From Acidobacteriota bacterium (GTDB taxonomy: Bacteria; Acidobacteriota; Vicinamibacteria; Vicinamibacterales; CAVVIG01): DNA of 64,000 bases. Shown here piece by piece: positions 7,571-16,418 of the stretch. The notes beneath the pieces are model-generated. The model ran no database searches, was not told the DNA's origin, and worked only from the letters and a program-made list of their open reading frames with translations. The stretch is taken from the NCBI GenBank assembly GCA_018268955.1, contig JAFDVO010000007.1, positions 1-64,000 on the forward strand, written 5' to 3'. Made by a program: the position numbers and the translations under genes. How positions within the stretch are numbered: position 1 is the stretch's first letter; every line of letters begins with the position of its first letter.

Positions 7571-9091
7571 TTACGGGCTCTTCCTGGCCTGAGACGCCCA
7601 GTAGAAGTACACCGGCACGCCGAGCAGGACGATCGCGAGCCCCGGCCACGTGGTGGACGGGCGATAGATGAAGAGCACGCCGAGGATCGTCAGCGCGCCG
7701 ACGATGTAGAGCGCGGGAACGAGTGGATAGCCGAAGGCCTTGTAGGGGCGGTCGGCGGTCGGGCGTGTCTGCCGCAGGCGGAAGACCCCGAGGATCGTCA
7801 GCACGTAGAAGATGAGCGCCGCGGACACGACGTAGTCCAGCAGGTTGCTGTAGAGATTGCCGTAGGCGCCCGTCGCGGGGTCGAACGTGCGCGGCAGGAC
7901 AAGGATCGCCGACCACACCCCCTGCAGGACGAGGCCCCACGCAGGCACGCGGGCGGCGTTCAGTTCACCGGCTGAGCGGAAGAACAGCCCGTCCTTGGCC
8001 ATCGCGTAGTACGCACGCGCACCGGCGAGAATCAGCCCGTTGTCGCATCCAAAGGTCGAGATCATGATGCCGACCGCCATGATCACGGCGCCCGCACCAG
8101 GGAAGACGACGTCGAGTGTGGCGGTGGCGACCCGGTCGGACGGCGCATGCTGCACCTGCGCGAAGGTCAGCGTCGCCAGGTAGGCGAGGTTGGCGAGCAG
8201 GTAGAGCCCGATCACGGCCGCCGTCCCGAGCGCCAGCGACAGCGGGATGTTACGGCGCGGATCCTTCACTTCGCCGGCGGTGAAGGTGATGTTGTTCCAG
8301 GCGTCGGCAGAGAAGAGTGAGCCGGTTTGCGCCACGCAGAGCGCGATGAAGAGCCCAAACGCCGACGCGGCGTTCAGGCCGGGGACGATGTCCGAGGCCC
8401 CGCGGACCGTCCAGAGGTTCCCGAAGTTGTCGGCAACCGCAGCGCTGCTCCGCCCGATCAGCAGCCCCGCGAGAATCAGCGCGATGAGCGCGCCGCCCTT
8501 CGCCGTTGTGAAGATGTTCTGGATGATGCGGCCGTAGTGCAGGCCGCGCGTGTTGGTCCACGTGAGCAGCGCAATCAGCGCGACTCCGACGAACTGCGCC
8601 GTCGAGAGCGACAGCGCGTAGCCACTCGTCAGGTGAATCGGCCGAACCAGATAGTGATCCTCCGCAATCCAGGGGACGAGCACGCCCGAGTACCGTGCAA
8701 AGCCGACCGCCACTGCCGCAATCGTGCCGCTCTGGATGACGAGGAACAGCGTCCACCCGTAGAGGAACCCCCAGATCGGCGAGAACGCTTCGCGCAGGTA
8801 GACGTATTGCCCGCCGGCGCGCGGCATCATCGCCGCGAGTTCGCCGTAGGACAGCGCCGCTGTGACGGTCAGCACCCCGGCAATCAGCCAGCCGACCAGC
8901 ATCCACCCTGGGCTCCCGATCGTGCGTGCCATGTCGGCCGACACGAGGAAGATGCCCGACCCAATCATCGACCCGACGACGACCATGGTGGAGTCGTAGA
9001 GCCCGAGGCCACGCGTGAACTCGGTGTCGAGTCCGCTGGCGTGGGTGTCTGCAGGGGTGGTGGTGCGGGTCGTCACGGCAGGAGAGTCCAT
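7571..9091 (-). CDS. APC-family amino acid permease
   Basis: Inner-membrane transporter of 506 residues with about 12 hydrophobic segments. The first carries VVVGSMIGSGIFL (about 37-49), the glycine-rich substrate-binding break of APC permeases. Further marks are GGQYVYLREAFSPIWGFLYGW (written here only as a landmark, about 93-113) and RVPAWGLVLQGVWSAILVL later. The general look is that of LAT-like/YfnA-like permeases; the substrate is unknown. It is transcribed divergently from the GltS gene with only 28 bp between starts, so the two amino-acid transporters may share a control region. Confidence 0.88.
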   Translation of the reverse strand: MDSPAVTTRTTTPADTHASGLDTEFTRGLGLYDSTMVVVGSMIGSGIFLVSADMARTIGSPGWMLVGWLIAGVLTVTAALSYGELAAMMPRAGGQYVYLREAFSPIWGFLYGWTLFLVIQSGTIAAVAVGFARYSGVLVPWIAEDHYLVRPIHLTSGYALSLSTAQFVGVALIALLTWTNTRGLHYGRIIQNIFTTAKGGALIALILAGLLIGRSSAAVADNFGNLWTVRGASDIVPGLNAASAFGLFIALCVAQTGSLFSADAWNNITFTAGEVKDPRRNIPLSLALGTAAVIGLYLLANLAYLATLTFAQVQHAPSDRVATATLDVVFPGAGAVIMAVGIMISTFGCDNGLILAGARAYYAMAKDGLFFRSAGELNAARVPAWGLVLQGVWSAILVLPRTFDPATGAYGNLYSNLLDYVVSAALIFYVLTILGVFRLRQTRPTADRPYKAFGYPLVPALYIVGALTILGVLFIYRPSTTWPGLAIVLLGVPVYFYWASQARKSP

Positions 9092-9119
9092 GAATTAGAA
9101 TCCGGTCGGGTTATATCCC
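9092..9119. promoter_or_regulatory. 28-bp divergent control region between permease and gltS
   Basis: Both genes must start transcription in or next to this gap. An AT-rich TTATAT lies just before the gltS start and GAATTAGAATCC before the permease start. This is too short for two full promoters, so at least one presumably overlaps the opposite coding region. Confidence 0.3.
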
Positions 9120-10349
9120 ATGTTGGCGCTCGATTTCATCAACACCGTCGCGTGTGCCGGGCTCGTGCTCTTCGCGGGGCACTTCGTCCGCCGCCTGGCG
9201 CCGGTGCTTGCCCGCTACAACGTGCCAGCGCCCGTCATTGGCGGGCTCATCGTCGCGACGATTGTGGCGCTCGCCCGCTCGCGTGGGACGACGCTGGTGA
9301 CCTTCGACACGCGCCTGCAGGCGCCGCTCATGATCGCGTTCTTCACGACGATCGGGTTCGGCGCCAGCCTCTCGCTGCTGCGCGTGGGCGGACCACAGGT
9401 GCTGATCTTCACGCTCATCTGTAGCGTGCTGGCTCTCTTCCAGAATGTGGTCGGGGCGGGTATTGCCGCCGCACTCGGGCAGCATCCCCTGTTCGGCGTC
9501 CTGAGCGGATCGGTCACGCTCACGGGCGGACCCGCAACGGGGCTCGCCTTCGCGCCGCTGTTCGAGAAAGCCGGCGTGCCGGGGGCATCGACGGTGGCGG
9601 TGGCCTCGGCGATGGCGGGCATCATTTCGGGCGGCCTCATCGGCGGACCGATCGGCACGCTCCTCGTCCGTCGGCACGCGCTCGCGACGCCGCACAGCAC
9701 CAAGCACACGGATCCACCGCTGGCAACCCACCTCGTCGAGGAACAGCTGCCCGAGCCGAAGGAGAGCGTTCCTTCAGGGGAGGACAAGGAGTCCTATGCG
9801 CTCCTCAAGGCGCTCGTCGTGATTCTGGTGGCGATGTGGGCCGGCTCCATCGTCAGCGGCGAGCTCGAAGCGGCCGGACTCACGCTGCCGGCGTACATCG
9901 GGGCGATGCTCATCGCGTCCGTCATCAGGAACGTGGACGACGCGACCGGGATGATCGGGCTGTCGCAGAAGACCATTGACGACCTCGGCAACGTGGCGCT
10001 GTCGCTGTTCCTCGTTCTTGCATTGATGACGCTGCGTCTCTGGGAGCTGGCTGGGCTGGCGCTCCCGATGATCGTCATCCTCGCGGTCCAGGTGGCCCTG
10101 ATCGCGGCGGTCTGCTTCTGGCCGGTGTTTCCCTTCATGGGGAAGGACTACGATGCGGCGGTGATGAGCGGGGGGCTCTGCGGGTTCATGCTCGGCACAA
10201 CCGCCAATGCGATGGCCAACATGGAAGCGCTTGTCGATCGCTACGGACCCGCGCCTCGCGCCTTCCTGGTCGTCCCGATGGTCGGCGCCTTCTTCATCGA
10301 CTTCATCAACGCTGTCCTGATCACCGTCTGCGTGAACCTATGGGGCTGA
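9120..10349 (+). CDS. gltS: Sodium/glutamate symporter
   Basis: Membrane protein of 409 residues, the usual GltS length, with ten or so hydrophobic stretches. Typical text: LARYNVPAPVIGGLI (about 32-46), MIAFFTTIGFGASLSLL (about 71-87), SVTLTGGPATGLAFAPLFE (about 129-148), and in the second half MSGGLCGFMLGTTANAMANMEALVDRYGPAPRAF with the second re-entrant loop (positions about 344-377). It imports glutamate with sodium. It overlaps the following HD-domain gene by 10 bp, implying translational coupling. Confidence 0.93.
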   Translation: MLALDFINTVACAGLVLFAGHFVRRLAPVLARYNVPAPVIGGLIVATIVALARSRGTTLVTFDTRLQAPLMIAFFTTIGFGASLSLLRVGGPQVLIFTLICSVLALFQNVVGAGIAAALGQHPLFGVLSGSVTLTGGPATGLAFAPLFEKAGVPGASTVAVASAMAGIISGGLIGGPIGTLLVRRHALATPHSTKHTDPPLATHLVEEQLPEPKESVPSGEDKESYALLKALVVILVAMWAGSIVSGELEAAGLTLPAYIGAMLIASVIRNVDDATGMIGLSQKTIDDLGNVALSLFLVLALMTLRLWELAGLALPMIVILAVQVALIAAVCFWPVFPFMGKDYDAAVMSGGLCGFMLGTTANAMANMEALVDRYGPAPRAFLVVPMVGAFFIDFINAVLITVCVNLWG

Positions 10350-10909
10350 CCCGCGAGGCCGCCTGGGCCCTGCTGACCGAGTACACGAAGAGCGAGAGCC
10401 TGCTGAAGCATGCCCTCGGGGTGGAGGCCGCGGTTCGCGGCTACGCGCGGCAGTTCGGGGAAGACGAGCGTGGCTGGGGTGTCGTGGCGCTGCTCCACGA
10501 CTTCGACTACGACCGGTGGCCCTCGGCGGAGGACCACCCGTTCAAAGGGGTCGAGATCCTGAAGGGGCTGGGGTACCCGGAGTGGGTCACCCGTGCGATT
10601 CTCTCGCACGCGGATTACAGCGGGGTGCCAAGGGAAACGAGGCTCGAGAAAACCCTGTTCGCGTGCGACGAGATGGCCGGCTTCATCACAGCGGCATCCC
10701 TGATCCGCCCGAGCAGGAGCATTCTGGACCTCGAGGCCTCGTCTGTCATCAAGCGCATGAAGGACAAGGCGTTCGCGCGCGCGGTCAGCCGCGACGACCT
10801 GCGCCTCGGGGCCGAATCGCTTGGCATCCCTCTCGACCAGCACATCACGAATGTGATCGCGTTCATGCGCCCGGAGGCCGATGCGCTCGGCCTCCGCGGA
10901 AACCTGTAG
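10340..10909 (+). CDS. HD-domain (HDIG-type) putative phosphohydrolase
   Basis: A 189-residue protein with the metal-binding set of the HD superfamily: His24 (LLKHALGVE), His53-Asp54 (ALLHDFDYD), His90 (AILSHADYSG) and Asp110 (FACDEMAGF). It lacks the GYP motif of c-di-GMP phosphodiesterases. The substrate is not predictable; relatives are annotated as HDIG-domain or hydrolase proteins. It overlaps the gltS stop by 10 bp and is followed after 25 bp by an ABC transporter operon. Confidence 0.8.
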   Translation: MGLTREAAWALLTEYTKSESLLKHALGVEAAVRGYARQFGEDERGWGVVALLHDFDYDRWPSAEDHPFKGVEILKGLGYPEWVTRAILSHADYSGVPRETRLEKTLFACDEMAGFITAASLIRPSRSILDLEASSVIKRMKDKAFARAVSRDDLRLGAESLGIPLDQHITNVIAFMRPEADALGLRGNL

Positions 10910-10934
10910 CGGCTCTCGTCCGTATAACCAGCTG

Positions 10935-11873
10935 ATGACTGCGCCGCTGCCGGTGGTGACGCTCGAGGCCGTGACCGTCATGTACGGCCAGCAGGCCGCA
11001 CTGCGTGAGGTCACCGTGTCGGTCCCCGCGGGCGCCGTCGGGCTGCTCGGCCCGAACGGGGCCGGCAAGAGCACGCTGATCAAGTCGCTGCTCGGGTTCG
11101 TGGTGCCGACGAGCGGGCGCATGCAGGTGCTCGGGCTCGACGTGGCGCACGCGCCGCTGCAGATCCGCGGGCGGATCGGCTACATGCCGGAGAACGACGC
11201 GCACATCCCCGGCATGAATGCCGTCAGCTTCGTGGCGTACTGTGCCGAGCTGTCGGGGCTCCCGAGGGTGGATGCGATGCAGCGGGCGCACGAGGTCCTC
11301 TTTTACGTGGGGCTCGGAGAGGCGCGGTACCGCAACGTCGAGACCTACTCGACCGGCATGAAGCAGCGGATCAAGCTGGCGCAGGCGCTCGTGCACGATC
11401 CCGATCTGCTGTTCCTCGACGAGCCGACCAACGGCATGGATCCGAAGGGCCGGGACGAGATGCTTGCGTTGATCCACGATCTCGCTCACGCCAAGGGCAT
11501 GAACGTCATCGTGTCGTCGCACCTCCTGCCCGACATCGAGTTCACCTGCACGCACGTCATCGTCATGGATGGCGGGCGTGTTGCGGCGCAAGGCCCCATC
11601 GCCGGGCTCAAGCAGCCACGCGGCCAGGTCTTCGAGCTTCGCGTGAAGGCCCCAGAGGGACAGGACGCGTTCGTGCAGCGCTTGCGCGCAGCAGGGCTCG
11701 AGTGCCACGTGGGAGACGACGAGGTGATGCGCGTGTTCGTGCCGGACGGCGGGGGCGACGCGGCCCGGCGGATTTTCGCGATGGCAGCGGCCGAGCGCGT
11801 GCAGGTCCGGCATCTGCGCCCCAGTGTCCCGACACTGGACGATGTGTTTGCGAGCGCGGTGGGGGAGCGCTAG
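10935..11873 (+). CDS. ABC transporter ATP-binding protein (ABC-2 type), first pair
   Basis: ATPase of 312 residues. Walker A GPNGAGKST (39-47), a Q-loop region reading MPEND with Glu in place of Gln, signature STGMKQR (139-145), Walker B LLFLDEPTNGMD (158-169) and the H-loop SSHLLPDIE. The C-terminal 80 residues form the extra domain found in this class. ATG 10935 is chosen because the preceding residues from 10881 are unlike the family. It is followed after 3 bp by its permease and then by a second ATPase/permease pair, so four genes form one unit of two related exporters or one four-part complex. The substrate is unknown. Confidence 0.88.
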   Translation: MTAPLPVVTLEAVTVMYGQQAALREVTVSVPAGAVGLLGPNGAGKSTLIKSLLGFVVPTSGRMQVLGLDVAHAPLQIRGRIGYMPENDAHIPGMNAVSFVAYCAELSGLPRVDAMQRAHEVLFYVGLGEARYRNVETYSTGMKQRIKLAQALVHDPDLLFLDEPTNGMDPKGRDEMLALIHDLAHAKGMNVIVSSHLLPDIEFTCTHVIVMDGGRVAAQGPIAGLKQPRGQVFELRVKAPEGQDAFVQRLRAAGLECHVGDDEVMRVFVPDGGGDAARRIFAMAAAERVQVRHLRPSVPTLDDVFASAVGER

Positions 11874-11876
11874 CGC

Positions 11877-12716
11877 GTGCCGATCCACGATCAGGGCTAT
11901 CGGCGATATGGCGGGCAGCGGGCTGGCGCGGGCCGCGCGTGGGCGGTCATCGCACGCGCCGGCGTGAGGACCTTGTTCGCCAGGCGCGCGTTCATCGGCC
12001 TGCTCCTGCTCTCCTGGATTCCCTTCCTCGTGCGGGCCGTCCAGATCTACGCGGCCGCAAACCTCCCGCAGGCGCAGTTCCTGGCGCCGGATGCGCGCAT
12101 GTTCCGCAGCTTCCTCGAGCAGCAGGAGATCTTCCTCTTCTTCATCACGGTGTACGCCGGCACCGGGCTCATCGCGAACGACCGCCGCGCCAACGCCCTG
12201 CAGATCTATCTCTCGCGTCCGCTGACCCGGCTCGAATACATCTTCGGCAAGTTCGCGATCCTGCTCGCGCTGTTGCTCCTGGTGACGTGGTTGCCGGCCA
12301 TGCTGCTGCTGGTGATCCAGGTCATGTTCGCCGGCAGCTTCGCGTTCTTCCTGGGCAACCTGTTCCTGGTACCGGCTATCACGATCTTCTCGCTGATTCA
12401 GGTCTCCGCGGTGGGGCTGGCCATGCTGGCGCTGTCGTCCCTCTCGAAAAGCAGCCGGTACGTCGGCGTGCTCTACGCGGGCCTCATCTTCTTCTCGCAG
12501 GCGGTCTACGGGATTGTGCGCGGGCTGACGCGGGACTCGACGATGGCGTGGCTGTCGGTGCCGCTCGACCTGCAGCAGATCGGCGACGTCGTCTTCCGGC
12601 TCGAGCCCCGCTTCCATATGCCGGTGTGGAGCGCGTTCGTCGTCATCGCCCTGCTGATCGTCTCGTCGGCCATCGTCTTGGAACGTCGCGTGCGCGGCAT
12701 CGAGGTGGTCGCGTGA
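11877..12716 (+). CDS. ABC-2 type permease, first pair
   Basis: Integral membrane protein of 279 residues with about six hydrophobic segments and the family text GTGLIANDRRANALQIYLSRPLTRLEYIFGK (about 96-126), where a cytoplasmic helix follows the second transmembrane segment. The start is GTG 11877, three bases behind the ATPase stop. Its last codons overlap the GTG of the next ATPase (12713). A longer ORF in another frame covers this gene but has no protein-like features. Confidence 0.85.
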   Translation: MPIHDQGYRRYGGQRAGAGRAWAVIARAGVRTLFARRAFIGLLLLSWIPFLVRAVQIYAAANLPQAQFLAPDARMFRSFLEQQEIFLFFITVYAGTGLIANDRRANALQIYLSRPLTRLEYIFGKFAILLALLLLVTWLPAMLLLVIQVMFAGSFAFFLGNLFLVPAITIFSLIQVSAVGLAMLALSSLSKSSRYVGVLYAGLIFFSQAVYGIVRGLTRDSTMAWLSVPLDLQQIGDVVFRLEPRFHMPVWSAFVVIALLIVSSAIVLERRVRGIEVVA

Positions 12717-13630
12717 GCATCGTCGTCGCCGAGGGCGTGTCGAAGTGGTACGGGCAGGTGATTGGGCTGAACGACGTCACCGTGTCGGTGCCGCCCGGCA
12801 TCACGGGGCTGCTCGGGCCGAACGGCGCGGGCAAGTCGACGTTCATGAAGCTGGTGACCGGCCAGTTGCAACCGAGCAAGGGGCGCATCAGCGTGCTCGG
12901 CGCCCCCATCTGGCAGCATCCGGATCTGTACTTCCGCATCGGGTTCTGCCCGGAACAGGACGCGTTCTACGAGCGGATGACCGGGCTCGAGTGGGTGAGC
13001 GCGCTCGTCGGCCTGAACGGCCTCAGTGACGCAGACGCGAGAGCCGCCGCACGCCGCGCGCTGGACATGGTCGACCTGAGCGATGCGGCCAACAAGAAGA
13101 TCGGCGCCTACAGCAAGGGCATGCGGCAGCGCGTCAAGATGGCGCAGGCGCTTGCCCACGAACCCGAGCTGCTGATCCTGGATGAACCGCTGTCGGGAAT
13201 GGATCCGATTGCCCGCAGGCGAACCATCCGGCTGATCCGCGAGTGGGGCCGCACCGGCCGCAGTGTCATCGTCTCGAGCCACGTGCTCCACGAGATCGAG
13301 TCGATGACCTCGAACATCCTGCTCATCAACCAGGGCCGGATTCTGGCTGAGGGCGACGTCCACCAGATCCGGGACCTCATCGACGAGCACCCGCACACCG
13401 TCCACATCCGAGCCGAGCAGCCTCGCGCGCTCGCTCGCGAGTTCCTCGGGGCCGATGATGTTCTGAGCCTCAGGTTCGAGGAGGACGCGGTGGTCGTGCA
13501 GACCGGCAAGCCCGACCTGTTCTACGCGCGGCTGACGGCAATGGCCGCGTCGAACGAGTTCGGGAGCATCCGGGAGGTGACCTCGCCTGACGACAACCTC
13601 GCCGCCGTCTTCGAGTACCTGGTGAAGTGA
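12713..13630 (+). CDS. ABC transporter ATP-binding protein (ABC-2 type), second pair
   Basis: ATPase of 305 residues beginning MSIVVAEGVSKWYGQ from GTG 12713, which overlaps the permease stop by four bases. Walker A GPNGAGKST, the Q-loop CPEQDAF, signature YSKGMRQR, Walker B LLILDEPLSGMD and the H-loop SSHVLHEIE are all present. In contrast to the first ATPase, this one keeps a Gln in the Q-loop. It overlaps the following permease by one base. The frame is open further upstream (to 11702), but that part is antisense-like noise over the first permease. Confidence 0.88.
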   Translation: MSIVVAEGVSKWYGQVIGLNDVTVSVPPGITGLLGPNGAGKSTFMKLVTGQLQPSKGRISVLGAPIWQHPDLYFRIGFCPEQDAFYERMTGLEWVSALVGLNGLSDADARAAARRALDMVDLSDAANKKIGAYSKGMRQRVKMAQALAHEPELLILDEPLSGMDPIARRRTIRLIREWGRTGRSVIVSSHVLHEIESMTSNILLINQGRILAEGDVHQIRDLIDEHPHTVHIRAEQPRALAREFLGADDVLSLRFEEDAVVVQTGKPDLFYARLTAMAASNEFGSIREVTSPDDNLAAVFEYLVK

Positions 13631-14475
13631 TGTCCACCCCCGCCACTGCCCGTCGTCCCTCGTACGTCGGATCGGTCCTGCGCATCTTCGACCTCTCGCT
13701 GGGCGAGATGCTCTGGTCCCGGCGGTCGGTGTTCCTGGCGCTGCTCGTGGGGGGGCCAGTGGTGCTCGCCGTGATCAGCCGCGTCGTCTGGGCGCTGACC
13801 CCCGTCGATGCGCTGCGTGTGAACGGCGCCTCGGTCAGTGGTCCGGGTATCTTCGGCCTGATGATCTGGCTGCTCTACGTGCGCTTCATCGTTCCCATCC
13901 TCGGCGTCTTCTACGGCACCGGGCTCATTGCGGACGAGGTGGAGAACCGCACCCTCACGTATCTCTTCACGAGGCCCATCCCGCGAGGCGCTGTCCTGGT
14001 CGGCAAGTACCTGGCGTACCTGGCCTGCACGGTCCTGCTGATCCTGCCGTCCGTCGTATTGGTGTTCTTCCTGATGGTGCCGCTGAACGGCGGGTCCATT
14101 GGTGCCCAGTTCCCTTCGCTTGTCGGCGACCTCGGGATGCTGGCGGCAGGGCTGGCCGCGTACGGCGCCGTGTTCGGCTGGGTTGGAGCCAGGGTCCGGC
14201 GGCCGCTTGTGGCCGGGCTCGTGTTCGTACTCGGGTGGGAACCGGCCGTGCTGCTGTTTCCGGGGTACCTGAAGCACCTCACGGTTGCCTACTACCTGCA
14301 GGCGCTCGTGCCGCACGCGATGCCCGAGGATTCCGCCATCAGCGCCCTGCTGCAGGCCTTTTCCGATGTGCCGGGGGTGGCGCCGAGCCTCCTCGCGCTG
14401 GCAATATTGACTGGAGCGGCCCTGTGGGTCGCGGCCCGCACCGTCGAATCGCGTGAATACGTGCTGGAACAGTAG
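13630..14475 (+). CDS. ABC-2 type permease, second pair
   Basis: Membrane protein of 281 residues. It repeats the pattern of the first permease: FYGTGLIADEVENRTLTYLFTRPIPRGAVLVGKYLAYL (about 96-132), preceded and followed by hydrophobic segments. ATG 13630 overlaps the ATPase stop (TGATG); GTG 13627 is possible. It is probably the partner of the ATPase at 12713. Confidence 0.85.
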   Translation: MSTPATARRPSYVGSVLRIFDLSLGEMLWSRRSVFLALLVGGPVVLAVISRVVWALTPVDALRVNGASVSGPGIFGLMIWLLYVRFIVPILGVFYGTGLIADEVENRTLTYLFTRPIPRGAVLVGKYLAYLACTVLLILPSVVLVFFLMVPLNGGSIGAQFPSLVGDLGMLAAGLAAYGAVFGWVGARVRRPLVAGLVFVLGWEPAVLLFPGYLKHLTVAYYLQALVPHAMPEDSAISALLQAFSDVPGVAPSLLALAILTGAALWVAARTVESREYVLEQ

Positions 14476-14510
14476 TCGGCGGATGTCCGTATAGGTGGGT
14501 GAGGGACGGC

Positions 14511-15518
14511 ATGACCACGAAGACCCGGTATTTCGTCGTCGGATCGCTGCTGACGCTTGGCGTGGGCCTCGGCGTTGGGCTCGTTGCATACTCCACGGGG
14601 TTCTCCACCAGCGCCTTTACCCGACAGGGTGGGCCTGACGAACTGCAGTTCGTCCCGGCGAACGCTGCCCTTGTCGCGTATGCGGACGTGCACGACATCA
14701 TGCTGTCGGACCTGCGCCAGAAGGTGCGGTCAGCGCTCCCGATGAAGCCCGATGGTCAGGGCGAGTTCCAGAACCAGACCGGCATCAACATCGAAACCGA
14801 CATCGACCACGTGCTCGCCGCCATCGTCCCGACGGGAGAGCAGGTTGGCCAGATGCCGGGGGCACCGATGGTCCTCGCCCGTGGCCGCTTCGACCAGGTC
14901 AAAATCGAGGCCCTGATGCGGGAACACGGCGCACAGGTGGAGGAATACAAGGGCGTGCGCCTGGTGGTCGGCGGCGGGCAGAGCGGCAAGGGAGGCTCGG
15001 TGTCGCTCGCGTTCCTCGAGCCCGGCCTCGTCGCTGTCGGAAGCCCTGCGCTCATTCGCGGGGCCGTCGACTTGAAAACGGGTGGCTCGAGCATCGCCAC
15101 GAACGACGACATGATGGGCCGTATCCGCGATCTCGATGGCAACGCCTGGGCGGCCGGTCGCTTCGACGCCCTCACCTCACGCGCCACCCTGCCCAACGGC
15201 GTCGCCCAGCAGCTCCCTTCCGTCACCTTCTTCTCAGCGACCGCACACATCGACAGTGGCATTCGCGGCAGCCTTCGCGCCGAGACTCGCGACGAGGAGT
15301 CGGCGAACGGGTTGCGTGATGTCGTACGCGGGTTCCTCGCGCTGGGCCGCATGCAGGCCTCAGGGCGTCCGGAGATTGCCGGTGCACTGCAGTCGCTCCA
15401 ACTCGGCGGGAGCGGCACGATGGTCTCGCTGTCCTTCGATTTGCCGGCCACCGCGATCGATGCACTGAGCCGGATCGGAGCACGTCGCGTCGGCCCCGCG
15501 AGTGCGCCGGTGCGCTGA
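14511..15518 (+). CDS. Membrane-anchored extracytoplasmic protein of unknown function
   Basis: A 335-residue protein with an N-terminal anchor (about residues 6-28: RYFVVGSLLTLGVGLGVGLVA) and the rest presumably outside the membrane. After the anchor it reads DELQFVPANAALVAYADVHDIM, a start common in acidobacterial proteins of unknown role that gauge a substrate or lipid load. No catalytic motif is seen. ATG 14511 has GAGG seven bases upstream and is preferred to GTG 14499. Its position 35 bp behind the ABC operon suggests a link with the exporters. Confidence 0.65.
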   Translation: MTTKTRYFVVGSLLTLGVGLGVGLVAYSTGFSTSAFTRQGGPDELQFVPANAALVAYADVHDIMLSDLRQKVRSALPMKPDGQGEFQNQTGINIETDIDHVLAAIVPTGEQVGQMPGAPMVLARGRFDQVKIEALMREHGAQVEEYKGVRLVVGGGQSGKGGSVSLAFLEPGLVAVGSPALIRGAVDLKTGGSSIATNDDMMGRIRDLDGNAWAAGRFDALTSRATLPNGVAQQLPSVTFFSATAHIDSGIRGSLRAETRDEESANGLRDVVRGFLALGRMQASGRPEIAGALQSLQLGGSGTMVSLSFDLPATAIDALSRIGARRVGPASAPVR

Positions 15519-15620
15519 CCGGGCCCTGCACCCGCCGTCGGTTCGCCGCTCGGCATTTCCCTTCAGGAAAGGGATGCTGTAAGCTGGCGCTGGCGTCGCG
15601 CACGGCGACTCCTCCAGCCC

Positions 15621-16022
15621 ATGACCGACTTGGTGTTCTTCTATGGCACGTTGATGAGTGGGTTCAAGCGCCCCGGGCGTGCGAACCTCGATCGCGTCCT
15701 GAAGCCCATCGGCCGCGGGCGCATCAGCGCTGCGCTGTTCGATCTCGGCATCTATCCGGCCGCCATCCCCGCCAACGAAGATCAGGTGCACGGTGAAGTG
15801 CACCAGATGCTGGACCCCGTGAAGGCGCTCGCCACCCTCGACGAGATCGAGGGATTCAGCCCGGAAGCGCCGGACACCAGCCTGTACCGCCGCGTGGAAA
15901 TCCCGGTCACCTTCGATGACGGCCGCACCGCCCCGGCGTGGGTGTACTTCTACAACGCGCCGCTCGGTCGCGCGGAGCGGATCCCCTCAGGCGACTACCT
16001 CAAGCACCTGAAGATCAAGTAG
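15621..16022 (+). CDS. Gamma-glutamylcyclotransferase-like (AIG2/GGCT) protein
   Basis: A 133-residue protein opening with MTDLVFFYGTLMSGF, the YGTL substrate loop of the GGCT fold, followed by RGRISAALFDLGIYPAAI, VHGEVHQM and TLDEIEGF with the likely catalytic Glu. The family converts gamma-glutamyl amino acids or amines to 5-oxoproline; this branch is small and its substrate is open. Its 3' end overlaps the PilZ gene, transcribed from the other strand, by eight bases. Confidence 0.85.
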   Translation: MTDLVFFYGTLMSGFKRPGRANLDRVLKPIGRGRISAALFDLGIYPAAIPANEDQVHGEVHQMLDPVKALATLDEIEGFSPEAPDTSLYRRVEIPVTFDDGRTAPAWVYFYNAPLGRAERIPSGDYLKHLKIK

Positions 16023-16398
16023 CCGCGCGGCCTGATGTGTCGCCCAGGCGGGCCGTCCGGGTCCGCTCGATGAACCGCGCGATGATCTCCCGCACGCCAG
16101 CGCTCGGCTCGATGAACTCCACACCTGAGCGGTAGACGACGAACTCACGGTCCATGTCGCCGACGCTGCAGTGGACCACCCGTCCCTTGACGATGACGGC
16201 GTCGGTGCCCAGTTCGAGGCGGACGTCGTGGAGGGAGTCGATGTGGAGCGGGAAGGTGGACTCGATGAGCGCGCCACCGTGGCTGATGTCGCGCACGACC
16301 ATGGGCTCGTAGACCATGATCTCGCCCCGGAGATCTCCGAGGATTTCAGTGCGTTCGTAGGCGCGGCGCTCGTGACGACCGGCCGCTGGGGTCCCCAT
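16015..16398 (-). CDS. PilZ-domain protein
   Basis: A 127-residue single-domain protein. The N-terminal Arg-rich segment (RHERRAYERTEI, residues about 8-19) and DISHGGALIES (about 37-47) fit the RxxxR and (D/N)xSxxG c-di-GMP-binding motifs of PilZ domains. It would bind c-di-GMP and act on a partner. It lies 20 bp behind a degenerate receiver-domain gene on the same strand, a likely two-gene unit. Its C-terminal end overlaps the convergent GGCT gene. Confidence 0.8.
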   Translation of the reverse strand: MGTPAAGRHERRAYERTEILGDLRGEIMVYEPMVVRDISHGGALIESTFPLHIDSLHDVRLELGTDAVIVKGRVVHCSVGDMDREFVVYRSGVEFIEPSAGVREIIARFIERTRTARLGDTSGRAAT

Positions 16399-16418
16399 GC
16401 GGCCGGCACTATATCACG

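Noticed and set aside
10340-10909. HD protein considered as an HD-GYP c-di-GMP phosphodiesterase
   Set aside because: The HD residues are present but no GYP motif follows, and the protein is too short.
11702-12712. Upstream extension of the second ABC ATPase frame
   Set aside because: It covers the first permease gene in another frame and is Arg/Ala/Gly noise; the ATPase text begins at GTG 12713.
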